Source: Alphaproteobacteria bacterium
GTDB lineage: Bacteria > Pseudomonadota > Alphaproteobacteria > Micropepsales > Micropepsaceae
Direction: 5' to 3'
DNA length: 64,000 bases
NCBI GenBank assembly: GCA_013389115.1
Contig: JACADY010000061.1
Location: 1-64,000 of the forward strand
Shown in pieces: positions 19,586 to 30,355 of the stretch. The translations under genes were made by a program, and so were the position numbers. Within the stretch, counting starts at the first letter, position 1; each line of letters starts with the position of its first letter. The notes beneath the pieces were generated by a model. The model did no database searches. It was given only the letters and a program-made list of their open reading frames with translations, and was not told the origin of the DNA.

Positions 19586-20782
19586 ATGCTTTCCGTTGCA
19601 GAGGCGCGGATGCGGATGCTGGCCAGTGTCACACCGCTCCCGGCCCAGCCGGTCGCGTTGGCGGATGCCGGCGGGCGCGTGCTCTTTGCCCCGATCATCG
19701 CCAAGGTCACCCAACCGCCGCTTAGCGTGTCGGCAATGGACGGCTATGCGGTGCGCGGTGCCGATTGCCTCACGACGCCGACGCGGCTCACGGTCACGGC
19801 TGAAATCCCGGCGGGGCGGATGGCGCCAGGGCCCCTCCGGTCCGGCGAGGCCCACCGCATCTTCACAGGCGCCCCGCTGCCGGAAGGGGCCGATGCCATC
19901 GTCCTCCAGGAGGACACGGTGCGCGAGGGCGATATCGTCGTTGTTCGCGAAAGGGTTGAGGTTGGCCGGCATATCCGGCGGGCGGGCATCGATTTTTCCG
20001 CAGGCGATGTCGTTCTTGCGCCGCCGCTGCGGCTCACCGGGCGCCATATCGCGCTCGCCGCAGCATCAGGACATGGGCACGTTACCGTTGCGCGCCGGCC
20101 AAGGGTTGCGATCCTCTCGACGGGCGATGAACTGGTGCCGCCGGGCGCCCCCCCTGGCCCTGCCCAGATTACGGCATCGACCGGACCCGGCCTTGGCGCC
20201 CTCCTTTCCGCATGGGGTGCCGCAGTGCACGATCTTGGCATCGCGCGCGATAATGCGCCGGCGCTCTCCGCCTCCCTGCCCCGCCCCTCTTCCTTCGACC
20301 TTCTCATCACCTTGGGCGGTGCCTCGGTTGGCGACCATGACCTCGTGCGCGAGACCCTTGCGGCGCTTGGGTTCACCCTCGATTTCTGGAGGGTCGCGCT
20401 CCAGCCGGGCAAGCCGCTCTTGTTCGGGCAATGGGAGCGCATGCCGGTCATTGGGCTGCCGGGTAATCCTGTTTCGGCGTTTGTCTGCGCGCATCTCTTC
20501 GTGCGCCCTTTTCTCGATCGGATGCAGGGCCTGCCGGGAGAACCGCCTGTCACCGCCCGGGCCGTCCTTGGGTGCGCGCTTGGCGCCAATGGGAGCCGCG
20601 AGCAGTATTTGCGCGCGCATATCGAAACCGACGCGGATCAACAATGGATCGTCACTCCCGATGCGCGGCAGGACAGCTCGCTCCTCAGCGTGCTTGCCCA
20701 ATCAAATGCGCTTCTCGTGCGCCCCCCACACGCCCCCGCCGCCCCGGCGGGCGCCAAGGTGCGTGTCATCCTATTTGAGTAA
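19586..20782 (+). CDS. moeA: Molybdopterin molybdenumtransferase
   Basis: MoeA (EC 2.10.1.1) inserts molybdate into adenylylated molybdopterin. The 398-residue protein has the N-terminal region with SVSAMDGYAVRGAD, the GAPLPEGADAIVLQED block, the MoCF-binding core STGDELVPPG and TLGGASVGDHD, then the LPGNPVSAFV motif and a C-terminal beta domain. It starts three bases after moaC, consistent with one trpGDC-moaC-moeA transcript. lexA follows after about 110 bp with its own promoter region. Confidence 0.96.
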   Translation: MLSVAEARMRMLASVTPLPAQPVALADAGGRVLFAPIIAKVTQPPLSVSAMDGYAVRGADCLTTPTRLTVTAEIPAGRMAPGPLRSGEAHRIFTGAPLPEGADAIVLQEDTVREGDIVVVRERVEVGRHIRRAGIDFSAGDVVLAPPLRLTGRHIALAAASGHGHVTVARRPRVAILSTGDELVPPGAPPGPAQITASTGPGLGALLSAWGAAVHDLGIARDNAPALSASLPRPSSFDLLITLGGASVGDHDLVRETLAALGFTLDFWRVALQPGKPLLFGQWERMPVIGLPGNPVSAFVCAHLFVRPFLDRMQGLPGEPPVTARAVLGCALGANGSREQYLRAHIETDADQQWIVTPDARQDSSLLSVLAQSNALLVRPPHAPAAPAGAKVRVILFE

Positions 20783-20808
20783 AACTACTGCGTGTGTGGA
20801 AAAGGGGA

Positions 20809-20837
20809 TTGACGCGCCTCAAGAACCAAAATAGAAC
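20809..20837 (+). promoter_or_regulatory. Putative lexA promoter
   Basis: TTGACG (20809-20814), 17 bp, then TAGAAC (20832-20837) gives a plausible sigma-70 promoter. Its -10 element overlaps the first SOS box, the arrangement expected for LexA autorepression. Confidence 0.5.
20823..20837 (+). promoter_or_regulatory. LexA operator (SOS box) 1, perfect GAAC-N7-GAAC
   Basis: GAAC at 20823-20826 and 20834-20837 are separated by seven bases, an exact match to the alphaproteobacterial LexA recognition sequence (GTTC-N7-GTTC on the other strand). It overlaps the predicted -10 of lexA. Confidence 0.75.
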
Positions 20838-20845
20838 ACTTTCCC

Positions 20846-20860
20846 GTTGCGGTTTTGTTC
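20846..20860 (+). promoter_or_regulatory. LexA operator (SOS box) 2, GTTG-N7-GTTC
   Basis: A second site with one mismatch (GTTG in place of GTTC at 20846-20849, GTTC at 20857-20860) lies nine bases after box 1 and about 30 bp before the lexA start. Two boxes would allow tight autoregulation. Confidence 0.5.
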
Positions 20861-20891
20861 CATAGTCATTTGCAAAATAGGGGCACGGGAA

Positions 20892-21617
20892 ATGCTGACG
20901 CGCAAACAGTACGAATTGCTCATGTTCGTGCATCAGCGTGTGCGAGAAACAGGCGTTCCCCCCTCATTCGAGGAAATGAAAGAGGCGCTGGATTTGCGCT
21001 CCAAATCCGGCATTCATCGCCTCATCACCGCGCTGGAAGAGCGTGGCTTCATCCGCCGGCTGCAGCACCGCGCGCGGGCGATCGAGGTTGTGAAGCTGCC
21101 GGAGAATTCGGGTCAGGCGCATGCCCAAGCGCGGCGCGGATTTCAGCCCGCCGTGATCGACGCGCATGGGCGGCGCGATGTTCGCCCCGCCGTTGCACCC
21201 GCTGTCTCAAAGCCTGTCCCTGTTTCCGCCTCTCCCGGTGTCAACGTGCCGCTGATCGGGCGCATCGCCGCGGGTACGCCGATCGAAGCCCTGCAGAACG
21301 CCATCGACCAGATCCCCGTGCCGCCCGACATGCTGGGGACGGGGGAACATTTCGCGCTTGAGGTCACGGGCGATTCGATGATTGGCGCGGGCATCCTTGA
21401 TGGGGATACCGTCATCATCGCCAGGGCCGACACGGCGACAACCGGCGATATCATCGTTGCGCTTGTCGATGACGCGGAGGCGACGCTGAAGCGGCTGCGC
21501 CGGCGCGGTGATTCGGTCGCGCTTGAGGCCGCCAACCCGGCCTATGAGACACGCATCTTCTCGGCCGATCGGGTCAAGGTGCAGGGGCGGCTGATCGGTC
21601 TTTTGCGGCGCTATTGA
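20892..21617 (+). CDS. lexA: LexA repressor
   Basis: LexA represses the SOS regulon and is inactivated by RecA-stimulated self-cleavage. The 241-residue protein has an N-terminal winged-helix DNA-binding domain ([10 protein letters not shown] through about 65, with [12 protein letters not shown]). A long linker follows, then the S24 peptidase domain. The cleavage site is Ala127-Gly128 (GRIAAGTP), the nucleophile Ser162 (GDSMIGAGI) and the general base Lys200 (ATLKRL). The frame extends upstream to 20847, but the conserved start is ATG 20892. Two SOS boxes precede it. It converges on comEC with a 7-bp overlap at the stops. Confidence 0.96.
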   Translation: MLTRKQYELLMFVHQRVRETGVPPSFEEMKEALDLRSKSGIHRLITALEERGFIRRLQHRARAIEVVKLPENSGQAHAQARRGFQPAVIDAHGRRDVRPAVAPAVSKPVPVSASPGVNVPLIGRIAAGTPIEALQNAIDQIPVPPDMLGTGEHFALEVTGDSMIGAGILDGDTVIIARADTATTGDIIVALVDDAEATLKRLRRRGDSVALEAANPAYETRIFSADRVKVQGRLIGLLRRY

Positions 21618-23770
21618 ATGGACGGCGCGCGGGACCAGGGTCGTTTGCCGCGCTCGGCATTCGCTGTGTTGATGAGAATTCGGTCGCCGCGCAGCCAAAG
21701 CGCCGTCGCGCCGTCCCGGGCAAGGCGCGCCGCATCGAAGATGTGGGCCGGCCCCTCGCAATGCACGGCGCGCAAAGGCGTGACGAGAATATCGGCCGTG
21801 GCGCAGGCCTCCGCCAGGGACGCCCTGTCACCCGCCCAGGCGAGACGCCAGTTGCGGGTTTCACCCTCGAGGGTGCCGATACAGGCCTCCTTGTAACAGG
21901 AGAGCGGATCACCCTTCTTTCCCCTCGCTTCACCGGGCAGGCGTCCATCACCGGCAAGGCGCAACCATTGCTCGGCGCTGAAGCTCGGCCTTGCAAAGGC
22001 AAGCAGCAGCTCTCCCTCGCGCGTTCGCAAGGCAAGATTGCGCCCTTCCCCCTCGATGAGGAGGTCAGGCCCCCGATGCACGAAGCTCGTGAAAAAAATG
22101 AGTGCGATGAGCGGTGCCGACCATAGCCGCCAAACCCCACGCCACACGCACAGCCACAAGCCGCCCAGCGTCACCGCGATGAGCGCGCCGATGGGCCAGG
22201 CGGGAACCAATATGGCCGCGCCCGGCCAGCTCGCTACTTCATGCGCGATCGCGAGCGTGAGGGCGATGCCCCAGGATGCGGGGACGAGCGCCCATTCCTC
22301 AAGGCCCAAGGGCATCAATGCGAGCGCGGCCATGCCAAAGGGCATCACGAGCAAAGAGGCGACGGGCATCGCCGTCAGATTGGCGATGAGGCCATAACTC
22401 GCATAGCGGCCGAAATGAAAGCCGGCAAAAGGGGCCGTCGCGAGCCCCGCAACAAGGCTCGTCAGCGCAATGCCGCCAACGTAAAGCACCATGCTGATGA
22501 GGAAGCCGCGCTCGGCGGTCCATTGCCCAAGCTGGCTTTGCTTTGCCTTTTCGAAAGCCGCCACAAGCGCGATCACTGCCGCATAGGACATCTGGAAGCT
22601 CGGATCGAGCAGGCTCTCGGGCCAGAGCGATAAGACGATGAGGGCAGAGAGGGCGACGACCCGCATCGAAATGGCAGGCCGGTCGGCGAGAATCGCGCCG
22701 AACATCAGCGCAATCATCACATAGGAGCGGATGGTCGGCGTCGCGGCGCCCGAGAGCACGAGGTAGAGGCTCGTTGCGAGGAGCCCCGCAAGCGCGGCCC
22801 ATTTCTTTGCCGCAATACGCAACGCCAGATAGGGGATCGCCGCAATCAACGCCCGGACAAGGCCGAACATCGCCGCCCCAACCATCGCCATGTGCATGCC
22901 GGAGATGGAAAGCATGTGGGCAAGGCTCGAATCGCGCAGGGCGTCCAAATCCTCTTGCGGAATAAAGCTTCGGTCGCCAGCAAAAAGGGCGGCGGCGATG
23001 GCACCCTTCGATCCCGGCAGCGCGTCGCGGATGCGCCTTGCAATGCCAAGACGCCAGGCAGCGATCGCGCTTTCGGCTGTCGCCATCCAGCCACCCTCAT
23101 TCCCCGCCGGCAGGATCTCCGGGTCTGCGAGCGCATAGCCTGAAGCGCCGATACCCTGAAAGAAGGACCAGCGAGCAAAATCAAAGGCGCCGGGCGCGAC
23201 GGGCCCGCGCGGCGCTTCAAGGCTTGCCTTGATACGAACGCGCTGGCCCGGCCAAAGAGTGCCTGCCTCTCCGCGCAAGGTAATCCGCACCAGGCGCGGC
23301 AACGGCCGATCGGGATGGTTCGCGATCGCCTCCGGCGCGATGAGGATACGTTCGGCCGTCTCGCCGCCCGCCATCCCCGCAATCGTTCCTGTTACGACCG
23401 TCCGGCCGAGCGGCGCATCGAGAATGGGCGCATCGATGAGATGGGTGCGCAGGCTTGCCGCTGAAAAGCCTAGCGCCATGGTGATCGGCACGGCGAGCAG
23501 CCATGCCGCGCCATGTCCCTGCCAAAGCGAGAAGGCAACCACAAGACCCATTAGGACAGCCGGACCCGTCCACAGCGCTGGCTCTTCAGCCAAGGCGAAA
23601 TAAAGGCCGATGCCCGCTCCCAAGGCCACTACGAGCCATAAGGGATGCCGGTCGCGCTCGGCTGCGAAGTTGGCGGCGATCCCTTGGGCGAATGCGCCGC
23701 CCCCATTGCGAAGGCGCCGCCAAGCGCCGGCGATCCGGCCGCGCCAACGGCCTGAGGCGACCGCCGCCAT
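21611..23770 (-). CDS. comEC: ComEC/Rec2-family DNA uptake channel protein
   Basis: This 719-residue polytopic membrane protein belongs to the ComEC/Rec2 family, the inner-membrane channel for single-stranded DNA in natural transformation. An N-terminal DUF4131-like region with an OB-type segment (about 60-230) is followed by the competence domain with [12 protein letters not shown] and [14 protein letters not shown], and a hydrophobic core of about eight to ten helices. The C-terminal part is short, and I see no complete metallo-beta-lactamase HxHxDH motif. It is convergent with lexA and divergent from gltX. Whether the organism is competent cannot be told from this gene alone. Confidence 0.9.
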   Translation of the reverse strand: MAAVASGRWRGRIAGAWRRLRNGGGAFAQGIAANFAAERDRHPLWLVVALGAGIGLYFALAEEPALWTGPAVLMGLVVAFSLWQGHGAAWLLAVPITMALGFSAASLRTHLIDAPILDAPLGRTVVTGTIAGMAGGETAERILIAPEAIANHPDRPLPRLVRITLRGEAGTLWPGQRVRIKASLEAPRGPVAPGAFDFARWSFFQGIGASGYALADPEILPAGNEGGWMATAESAIAAWRLGIARRIRDALPGSKGAIAAALFAGDRSFIPQEDLDALRDSSLAHMLSISGMHMAMVGAAMFGLVRALIAAIPYLALRIAAKKWAALAGLLATSLYLVLSGAATPTIRSYVMIALMFGAILADRPAISMRVVALSALIVLSLWPESLLDPSFQMSYAAVIALVAAFEKAKQSQLGQWTAERGFLISMVLYVGGIALTSLVAGLATAPFAGFHFGRYASYGLIANLTAMPVASLLVMPFGMAALALMPLGLEEWALVPASWGIALTLAIAHEVASWPGAAILVPAWPIGALIAVTLGGLWLCVWRGVWRLWSAPLIALIFFTSFVHRGPDLLIEGEGRNLALRTREGELLLAFARPSFSAEQWLRLAGDGRLPGEARGKKGDPLSCYKEACIGTLEGETRNWRLAWAGDRASLAEACATADILVTPLRAVHCEGPAHIFDAARLARDGATALWLRGDRILINTANAERGKRPWSRAPSIQ

Positions 23771-23870
23771 GATCCCTCCCCCCGCGCTCCCTCGTCCGTT
23801 GGCCAGGCCCGCGCAGTTTCCGTAAACGCCGCGCCCGTGCTAAGAGCAGCGCCGATCCATTCCTCCTGCC

Positions 23871-25307
23871 ATGACCATCCTGCCTTCCACCATGGTGCAA
23901 GCCAAATCCATCGTCACGCGGTTCGCGCCCTCGCCCACGGGGTTCTTGCATATCGGGGGCGCGCGCACGGCGCTTTTCAACTGGCTCTATGCGCGGCGCC
24001 ATGGCGGCACGTTCCGTTTGCGCATCGAGGACACCGACCGCCAGCGCTCGACAAACGAAGCCATCGAGGCCCTGATCGAGGGGCTCACCTGGCTTGAGCT
24101 CGGCTGGGATGGCGAGATCGTCTATCAGTTCGCCCGCGCCCAGCGGCACGCGGAGGTGGCGCATACGCTGCTCAAGCAGGGCCTTGCCTATCACTGCTAT
24201 GCAACGGCGGAAGAGCTGGAAGCCATGCGCGAGGCCCAGAAGGCGGCCGGCAAGCCCGTGCGCTATGACGGGCGCTGGCGCGACCGGCCCGCCAGCGACG
24301 CGCGGCCCAACGTGCCGCCCGTGGTGCGGATCAAAGCGCCGCAAACGGGCGAAACGGTCATCGCCGACAAGGTGCAAGGCGAGGTGCGCTTTGACAACGA
24401 CGTGCTCGATGATTTCGTGCTGCTGCGCTCGGACGGCACGCCCACCTATATGCTCTCGGTCGTCGTTGATGATTTCGACATGGGAATTACGCATGTCATC
24501 CGGGGCGATGATCATCTCACCAACGCGGCGCGGCAGCGGCAGATCATCGACTCGATGGGCTGGCCCCAGCCCGTCTATGCGCATCTGCCGCTTCTGCATG
24601 GCGAGGATGGCGCGAAACTCTCCAAGCGCCACGGCGCCCTCGGCATTCATGAATATGAAGCGCTCGGCTATCTGCCAGAGGCGATGCGCAACTATCTCCT
24701 GCGGCTCGGCTGGAGCCACGGGGATGACGAAGTCATCGCAACCGAGCAGGCGATCGCCTGGTTCGACCTTGAGCATATCGGGCGGAGCCCCGCGCGCATC
24801 GACCTGAAGAAGCTCGACAATCTCAACGGCCACTATCTGCGCGCGGCCGACAATGAACGGCTTGCCGATCTCCTTTGCGCGCTGCGCCGGAAGAAGGGTC
24901 AGCACGTACCTGGTGGCCAACAGCGCGATCTCCTCGTGCGCGCGATGAACGGCCTTAAAGAGCGCGCGAAGACGATGGTCGAACTCAATGACAATTCGTC
25001 ATTCCTGTTCGCGCCGCGGCCGCTCAGCCTCGATGAGAAGGCGGCCAAGATTCTCAGCCCGGCGGCGCGGGCCCTGCTTGCCAAGCTGGCAGCAGCCCTC
25101 GCGGCGACACCGTGGGACGCCGCCGCGCTGGAGGCGGCCGTGCGGGCGTTTGCCGAGACTGAAGGCGTCAAACTTGGCGATGCGGCGCAGCCCTTGCGCG
25201 CAGCGCTCACCGGGAAGGGAACCTCCCCACCGATTTTCGATGTCATGGCTGTTCTTGGGCGGGAGGAGTGCCTTGCCCGCATTGCTGATCAGGATGGAAT
25301 CCGATGA
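23871..25307 (+). CDS. gltX: Glutamate--tRNA ligase
   Basis: GltX (EC 6.1.1.17) charges tRNA with glutamate. The 478-residue class I synthetase has the HIGH-type motif [19 protein letters not shown] near residue 25, the block [10 protein letters not shown] and the KMSKS-type motif GAKLSKRHG near residue 245. A helical anticodon-binding C-terminus follows. ATG 23871 and ATG 23892 are both possible starts; the shorter one begins [11 protein letters not shown]. Alphaproteobacteria often have two gltX paralogues, one of which may be non-discriminating, and which this is cannot be told here. Its stop overlaps the leader of gltA. Confidence 0.95.
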   Translation: MTILPSTMVQAKSIVTRFAPSPTGFLHIGGARTALFNWLYARRHGGTFRLRIEDTDRQRSTNEAIEALIEGLTWLELGWDGEIVYQFARAQRHAEVAHTLLKQGLAYHCYATAEELEAMREAQKAAGKPVRYDGRWRDRPASDARPNVPPVVRIKAPQTGETVIADKVQGEVRFDNDVLDDFVLLRSDGTPTYMLSVVVDDFDMGITHVIRGDDHLTNAARQRQIIDSMGWPQPVYAHLPLLHGEDGAKLSKRHGALGIHEYEALGYLPEAMRNYLLRLGWSHGDDEVIATEQAIAWFDLEHIGRSPARIDLKKLDNLNGHYLRAADNERLADLLCALRRKKGQHVPGGQQRDLLVRAMNGLKERAKTMVELNDNSSFLFAPRPLSLDEKAAKILSPAARALLAKLAAALAATPWDAAALEAAVRAFAETEGVKLGDAAQPLRAALTGKGTSPPIFDVMAVLGREECLARIADQDGIR

Positions 25308-25339
25308 GATGGTTGTTCGATTTTTTGCAGCCGCGAAAG

Positions 25340-25368
25340 GTGACGGGTACTGTCACAAGCGCTATACC
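25340..25368 (+). promoter_or_regulatory. Putative gltA promoter
   Basis: GTGACG (25340-25345), a 17-bp spacer and TATACC (25363-25368) lie about 55 bp before the gltA ATG. The -35 region is also the left arm of a small inverted repeat (GTGAC ... GTCAC, 25340-25356), which could be an operator. This rests on motif matching only. Confidence 0.35.
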
Positions 25369-25423
25369 TAATGTTCATCGGAATCCCCCAAAACTCCCTG
25401 AAACCCTTCAAAGCGAGGTCACC

Positions 25424-26749
25424 ATGATTTCGGCGCCGACCAGCCAGCACAAGCCTGGCACACCAGCAGGCACCGCCTCGGTCAGTCATGAAGGCAAGAC
25501 CGTCGAACTTCCCGTCCTTAAAGGAAGCGTCGGCCCGCATGTGATCGATATCCGCAAGCTCTATGCGGAGACGGATACGTTCACCTATGACCCGGGCTTT
25601 ACCTCGACCGCGAGCTGCGAATCCTCGATCACGTTCATCGATGGCGACAAGGGCGTCCTGCTCTATCGCGGCTATCCGATCGAGCAGCTTGCCGAGCACG
25701 GAGACTTCCTTGAGACGTGCTATCTGCTGCTTTACGGCGATCTGCCGACCGCCCAGCAGATGAAGGAATTCGACCGCGCCATCACCTATCACACGATGGT
25801 GCACGAGCAGATCAACTATTTCTTCCGCGGCTTCAGGCGCGATGCGCATCCGATGGCCGTAATGGTGGGCGTCGTGGGTGCGCTCTCGGCCTTCTATCAC
25901 GACAGCACCGATATCGATGATCCGCATCAGCGGATGGTCGCGTCCTACCGCATGGTCGCCAAGATGCCGACCATCGCGGCCATGGCCCACAAGTATTCCA
26001 TCGGTCAGCCCTTCGTTTATCCGCGCAACGATCTTGGCTATGCGGAAAATTTCCTGCGCATGTGCTTTGCGGTGCCGGCGGAGGAATACAAGGCAAGCCC
26101 GACACTCGCGCGCGCGCTCGACCGCATCTTCATCCTGCATGCGGATCACGAACAGAACGCCTCGACCTCGACCGTGCGGCTTGCGGGCTCTTCAGGCGCC
26201 AACCCGTTTGCCTGCATCGCGGCCGGTATCGCCTGTCTCTGGGGGCCCGCGCATGGCGGCGCCAACGAAGCGGCGCTGCAAATGCTGCAGGAAATCGGAG
26301 ACGTCAAACGCATTCCGGAATACATCGCCCTCGCCAAGGACAAGAACGATCCCTTACGCCTGATGGGCTTTGGGCATCGCATCTACAAGAACTATGACCC
26401 CCGTGCCAAGGTCATGCAGAAAACCTGTCACGAAGTGCTCGATGAGCTTGGCCTTAAGAACGATCCGCTGCTCGCGGTTGCGATGGAACTGGAGCGAATC
26501 GCCCTTAACGATGATTATTTCGTCGAAAAGAAGCTCTACCCGAATATCGATTTCTATTCGGGCATCACGTTGAAGGCGATGGGCTTTCCCACCGCCATGT
26601 TCACCGCACTCTTCGCCCTTGCCCGCACAGTTGGCTGGATCGCGCAGTGGACCGAGATGATCGAAGACCCGGCCCAGAAAATTGGGCGTCCACGGCAGCT
26701 TTACACGGGCCATCCGCGGCGCGATTATGTGCCCCTACAGAAACGATAA
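25424..26749 (+). CDS. gltA: Citrate synthase
   Basis: Citrate synthase (EC 2.3.3.16) condenses acetyl-CoA and oxaloacetate at the entry to the TCA cycle. The 441-residue protein is of the GltA type. Its catalytic residues appear in [11 protein letters not shown] (His), [15 protein letters not shown] (His) and NIDFYSG (Asp). The open frame runs back to 25304, but the usual N-terminus starts at ATG 25424, with AGCGAGG ahead. About 115 bp separate it from gltX, with a candidate promoter in between. Its TAA overlaps the ATG of the next small gene (TAATG). Confidence 0.96.
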   Translation: MISAPTSQHKPGTPAGTASVSHEGKTVELPVLKGSVGPHVIDIRKLYAETDTFTYDPGFTSTASCESSITFIDGDKGVLLYRGYPIEQLAEHGDFLETCYLLLYGDLPTAQQMKEFDRAITYHTMVHEQINYFFRGFRRDAHPMAVMVGVVGALSAFYHDSTDIDDPHQRMVASYRMVAKMPTIAAMAHKYSIGQPFVYPRNDLGYAENFLRMCFAVPAEEYKASPTLARALDRIFILHADHEQNASTSTVRLAGSSGANPFACIAAGIACLWGPAHGGANEAALQMLQEIGDVKRIPEYIALAKDKNDPLRLMGFGHRIYKNYDPRAKVMQKTCHEVLDELGLKNDPLLAVAMELERIALNDDYFVEKKLYPNIDFYSGITLKAMGFPTAMFTALFALARTVGWIAQWTEMIEDPAQKIGRPRQLYTGHPRRDYVPLQKR

Positions 26750-27060
26750 TGTGGGTAGTGGGAACTATGGCGGTGGAAGTGGGGGATTCTGCTCGCGCGG
26801 ATGACATGCGAGCGAAGCTTGCATCGTCGGCGGGGGCGGGTGGCGCGACGCAGGAGGCGGCCCGCAAGGCCGGCGCTCGCAAGCTCCAATCGGCATTCGC
26901 ATTCGTCCGGACGGGTCCGCATGCGCGGGTGATGCGCGTCACCTTGGATGCGGCCAATGACAATTCTCCACCGGAGGTGCGCGGCCTTGACTGGGTGCAG
27001 GCGGCCATTTTTGCGGCCGGATTTGCGCTCTCGGGACTTGCCGTCTATTTCGGCTGGTAG
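26749..27060 (+). CDS. Small protein with C-terminal membrane segment, unknown function
   Basis: This predicted protein of 103 residues starts at the ATG fused to the gltA stop codon (TAATG), or of 97 residues from ATG 26767. The N-terminal two thirds are A/R-rich and probably cytoplasmic; residues about 83-101 (VQAAIFAAGFALSGLAVYF) form one membrane helix at the very C-terminus, giving a tail-anchored layout. The 3' end overlaps the convergent lpxB by 16 bp. I know no family. Translational coupling to gltA and the well-formed helix argue for a real gene, but codon evidence alone is weak. Confidence 0.5.
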   Translation: MWVVGTMAVEVGDSARADDMRAKLASSAGAGGATQEAARKAGARKLQSAFAFVRTGPHARVMRVTLDAANDNSPPEVRGLDWVQAAIFAAGFALSGLAVYFGW

Positions 27061-28253
27061 GCGATGGGGCGGGTCCTTTGCGGTCCGCCCTCGCCTGCAA
27101 TCCGCAAGATCTCCCTGGCCGCCCGCAGGCTGGGGCTCTCGCCCCCTTCGCCCAACGCCTTGGTCGCGGCCTCCATGCTCTCGACCTGCTCTTTCCTTGC
27201 CCCCTCATCGAGGAAAAGGCGCCGCAGGTGCTCCGCCGCGCGTCTGGGCGTGAGGTTTTCCTGAACGAGTTCCGGTACCGCCTCCCGGTCGAGGATGAGG
27301 TTGACAAGGGTGATGTACTTCACCTTCACCATGCGGCGCGCGATCGCGGCCGTCAGAGCGCCCACCTTGTAGCCCACAAGCATGGGTGTCCTTGAAAGCG
27401 CAAGCTCGGTCGTAACCGTGCCGGAGGCCGCAAACGCGACGTCGGCGGCATCGAAGCTTTGAAACTTGCTGGTGGGGTCCTCTATGAGGGTCAGCGGCAC
27501 CGGCCAATCGGCGATGCCCGCCTTCACCTTTGCTGCAACATTGGGAACAACGGGCAGGACACAGCGCAGACCCGGCACGTCCCTTGCCAGCAATTCCACC
27601 GTCTTCCTGAAGACCGGCAACAGAAAGCCGATCTCGCTCGTCCGGCTGCCCGGCAATACCAGGAGCAACGGGTCCGACGGGCCGATGCCGTGCCTTGCCC
27701 TGAAGGCATCGCCGCCGGTCATCGCCCGTGACCGCTCGATCACCGGGTGCCCGACAAAGCTCGCGGGCAGTCCATATTTTTCAAAGAAGGGCGGCTCGAA
27801 CGGCAGAAGACACAGCACATGATCGATGAACGCGCGCATTTTCTGCGCCCGTTCGGGCCGCGAAGCCCAGACCTGCGGCGCAACATATTTGATGAGCCTC
27901 AGATTAGCGCCCGCGCGCTTGCGAATGGCCCTTGCGACACGGTGAGTGAAATCCGGACTATCGATGAGTACGGTCGCATCGGGCATTGCCGTCAACGCCA
28001 GATCGCGCGCCTGTCTCACCCGCCTGAGGATCGCAGGCACCTTGGGCACGACCTCGCGCAGGCCCATCACCGCCGTATCCTCAAGTCCAAAGAGCGGCAC
28101 AAAACCTTCCCGCCGCATCAAGGGGCCGCCCGATCCGATCAGTGTCAGGCGATCGCCCTCAAGGCGGCGCAAGGCCTTGATAAGCTCAGCGCCCAGCGCA
28201 TCGCCCGAGGGCTCGCCCGCGACGAGCATGATTTTCAAAGGTGCAACGCTCAT
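27045..28253 (-). CDS. lpxB: Lipid-A-disaccharide synthase
   Basis: LpxB (EC 2.4.1.182) joins UDP-2,3-diacylglucosamine to lipid X, forming the lipid A disaccharide. The 402-residue GT-B glycosyltransferase of family 19 shows the N-terminal VAGEPSGDALGAELIKAL, GLEDTAVMGLREVV, IDSPDFTHRVA and the loop LLVLPGSRTSEI. It is the last gene of the lipid A run lpxD-fabZ-lpxA-lpxI-lpxB, and its ATG overlaps the lpxI stop by four bases. Confidence 0.96.
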   Translation of the reverse strand: MSVAPLKIMLVAGEPSGDALGAELIKALRRLEGDRLTLIGSGGPLMRREGFVPLFGLEDTAVMGLREVVPKVPAILRRVRQARDLALTAMPDATVLIDSPDFTHRVARAIRKRAGANLRLIKYVAPQVWASRPERAQKMRAFIDHVLCLLPFEPPFFEKYGLPASFVGHPVIERSRAMTGGDAFRARHGIGPSDPLLLVLPGSRTSEIGFLLPVFRKTVELLARDVPGLRCVLPVVPNVAAKVKAGIADWPVPLTLIEDPTSKFQSFDAADVAFAASGTVTTELALSRTPMLVGYKVGALTAAIARRMVKVKYITLVNLILDREAVPELVQENLTPRRAAEHLRRLFLDEGARKEQVESMEAATKALGEGGESPSLRAAREILRIAGEGGPQRTRPIAYQPK

Positions 28254-29077
28254 TCGCCCTCAGAAGGGATCGCGGCCACAAACAACCCCAGCCGATCCGC
28301 CGCCGTCTGCACGGCCTTGCGATCAACGATGAGGGTCGTCCCCGCCTCGATGAGGATGCCCTGGAGCCCCGCGGCAGCGGCGGCCTCCACCGTGTGGACG
28401 CCAATGGCGGGGGGATCGATCACCCGGAGCTGCGCGGGCTTCATCGCCTTTACAAGCATGCCGCCCTTTGCCTCCAGATTGAGGCGGCGCAGCATGGCAT
28501 CGGTGCCATCGCGTCCCTCGCGCGCCAGAACTTCACCGTCGCGGATGACAATCGCCTGACCGATGTCTGTTCCGCCATGCGACTTGGCGGCGCGCATGGC
28601 GGACGCGAACTGCTCACTCTGATGATGGTCGGGCAGGCGCAGCGTCAGCGTGCCAGCGGGCGCTGCAAGCTCTGGCGCGATGGCAAGCGGAGAGACGACC
28701 TCAAAACCGCGCCTGCGAAATGCATCCTCAACCGCGCGATGGATCGCATCATCGCCCGCACGCAATTGCCGGCGCTGCGTGATGAGAAACCACAGCGCCG
28801 TCAAATCGGGGCGCAGGCGGCGTGTTTCGGCAGGTCTTGTGAACTGGCCCGCGAACACGACCTCGCGGCAATGCGTGTTCTTCAGTGTACGGAATGCCTT
28901 TCCCAGCGCGCCCAGGGGCATCACGCTTGAGGGGATCGCGTGGGGAGCCGGATCGGCGAGGCCATCGATGAGAAGAAGATGAACGGGCGTTCCCTTTCCC
29001 AGCGCAAGCCGTGCCAGCAAATGGGGAAGCTCTCCCGCGCCGGCGATTATCCCCAGCTTTGGGCGCGCCACACTCAC
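28250..29077 (-). CDS. lpxI: UDP-2,3-diacylglucosamine pyrophosphatase LpxI
   Basis: LpxI hydrolyses UDP-2,3-diacylglucosamine to lipid X and UMP. It is the functional replacement of LpxH in alphaproteobacteria and was first characterised in Caulobacter. The 275-residue protein (former DUF1009) has the N-terminal [18 protein letters not shown] and the C-terminal catalytic region with [16 protein letters not shown]-like sequence, GREGTD-type residues ([12 protein letters not shown]) and [17 protein letters not shown]. It sits between lpxA and lpxB with four-base overlaps on both sides, which fixes its pathway role. Confidence 0.94.
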   Translation of the reverse strand: MSVARPKLGIIAGAGELPHLLARLALGKGTPVHLLLIDGLADPAPHAIPSSVMPLGALGKAFRTLKNTHCREVVFAGQFTRPAETRRLRPDLTALWFLITQRRQLRAGDDAIHRAVEDAFRRRGFEVVSPLAIAPELAAPAGTLTLRLPDHHQSEQFASAMRAAKSHGGTDIGQAIVIRDGEVLAREGRDGTDAMLRRLNLEAKGGMLVKAMKPAQLRVIDPPAIGVHTVEAAAAAGLQGILIEAGTTLIVDRKAVQTAADRLGLFVAAIPSEGE

Positions 29078-29868
29078 GTTTCGCGATTGGGCATGCAGAG
29101 CGGACGCTCACCGCCCTCGCGCACGAATTCGACGATGCTCATGACCTCAGGCCGGCTGACAAAGAGCTCGGCCACATCCTCGAGCCGCTCCTGGAAGGTG
29201 CCTTCCTCGGCGAATAGCAGGCGATAGGCGTTGCGCAAATCGTGAATGACCTCGCGCGAGAAGCCGCGGCGCTTAAGCCCCACAAGGTTCAACCCGGCCA
29301 GATGGGCACGGTTGCCCATCACCGAGCCGAAGGGAATGAGATCACCCTCGAGGCCCGCCATGCCGCCCACAAAGGCATGCATGCCGACGCGGCTCCATTG
29401 ATGAACGGCCGAGCCGCCGCCCAGCCAAACGTAATCGCCGATCGTCACATGGCCACCCAGCATCACGTTGTTCGCCATGATGATGTTGTTGCCAAGCCAG
29501 CAATCATGCGCGACGTGGCTTCCGGCCATGAACATGCAGTTGGAGCCGATGCGGGTTTCACCGCGCGCGCTGGCGGTGCCGGGATTCATCGTCACGCCCT
29601 CGCGGATCAGGTTCTTCTCTCCGATGATGAGCCCCGTATCCTCTCCCTTGTAGGCGATCGATTGCGGCGCATGGCCCAAAGAGGCGAAGGGATAGATCGT
29701 CGTGCCCGCGCCGATCTCGGTTCTGCCGTCAACGACGACGTGACTGACGAGATTGACGCCAGCCATCAGCGTCACTCTCGGCCCCACCGTGCAAAAGGGG
29801 CCGATGCGAACATCGGCAGCGAGACGGGCTTCAGGCGATACGATCGCGGTTTGGTGGATTTCAGGCAT
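29074..29868 (-). CDS. lpxA: Acyl-[acyl-carrier-protein]--UDP-N-acetylglucosamine O-acyltransferase
   Basis: LpxA (EC 2.3.1.129) performs the first step of lipid A synthesis, acylating UDP-GlcNAc at O-3. The 264-residue product folds as a left-handed beta helix of hexapeptide repeats (about residues 5-185) with a helical C-terminus. The catalytic His lies in [13 protein letters not shown], and the block [20 protein letters not shown] is typical. The frame could start at 29889, but ATG 29868 fits the family ([14 protein letters not shown]) and gives an 8-bp overlap with fabZ. Confidence 0.95.
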   Translation of the reverse strand: MPEIHQTAIVSPEARLAADVRIGPFCTVGPRVTLMAGVNLVSHVVVDGRTEIGAGTTIYPFASLGHAPQSIAYKGEDTGLIIGEKNLIREGVTMNPGTASARGETRIGSNCMFMAGSHVAHDCWLGNNIIMANNVMLGGHVTIGDYVWLGGGSAVHQWSRVGMHAFVGGMAGLEGDLIPFGSVMGNRAHLAGLNLVGLKRRGFSREVIHDLRNAYRLLFAEEGTFQERLEDVAELFVSRPEVMSIVEFVREGGERPLCMPNRET

Positions 29869-30355
29869 CGATGTTGAGCGGGGTTCCATCGCGGTTCATG
29901 ATCATGGCGCTGAACTCGGCTTCGGCGCAAAGCCGTTCAGCGACGATTGCCTCACCATCGAAGCGCCACACGGGGCCTCGATGGCGGGCGACCTTGACGT
30001 TCAATTCCAGCAGGTCGCCGGGCAACACAGGGTGGCGAAAGCGCGCCTTGTCTATCGTCATGAAGTAGACAAGGCTGTTTTCGCCCGCGGGCCCCATCGT
30101 TTCGACCACCAGCGCGCCCGCCGTTTGCGCCATAGCCTCAATGATGAGGACGCCCGGCATGATCGGATGGCCTGGGAAGTGACCCTGGAAATGGGGCTCG
30201 TTCATACTCACGGTCTTGATGCCGCGCGCGCTGATCCCGGGAACAATGTCGACCAGCTTCTCGATCATGAGAAAGGGCGGACGGTGCGGCAAAAGCTGAA
30301 GGATGCGATCGATCCCGACGCTGCCGTCCTTTGATTTGCGCTCCCCTTTGCTCAT
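29861..30355 (-). CDS. fabZ: 3-hydroxyacyl-[acyl-carrier-protein] dehydratase
   Basis: FabZ (EC 4.2.1.59) dehydrates beta-hydroxyacyl-ACP in fatty acid elongation and competes with LpxA and LpxD for the same acyl-ACP pool. The 164-residue hot-dog protein shows [15 protein letters not shown], the catalytic His block [21 protein letters not shown] and the Glu within it. The open frame continues upstream to 30424, but ATG 30355 overlaps the lpxD stop (ATGA) and gives the normal length plus a short basic N-terminus. It is embedded in the lpxD-fabZ-lpxA order common to Gram-negative bacteria. Confidence 0.95.
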   Translation of the reverse strand: MSKGERKSKDGSVGIDRILQLLPHRPPFLMIEKLVDIVPGISARGIKTVSMNEPHFQGHFPGHPIMPGVLIIEAMAQTAGALVVETMGPAGENSLVYFMTIDKARFRHPVLPGDLLELNVKVARHRGPVWRFDGEAIVAERLCAEAEFSAMIMNRDGTPLNIDA

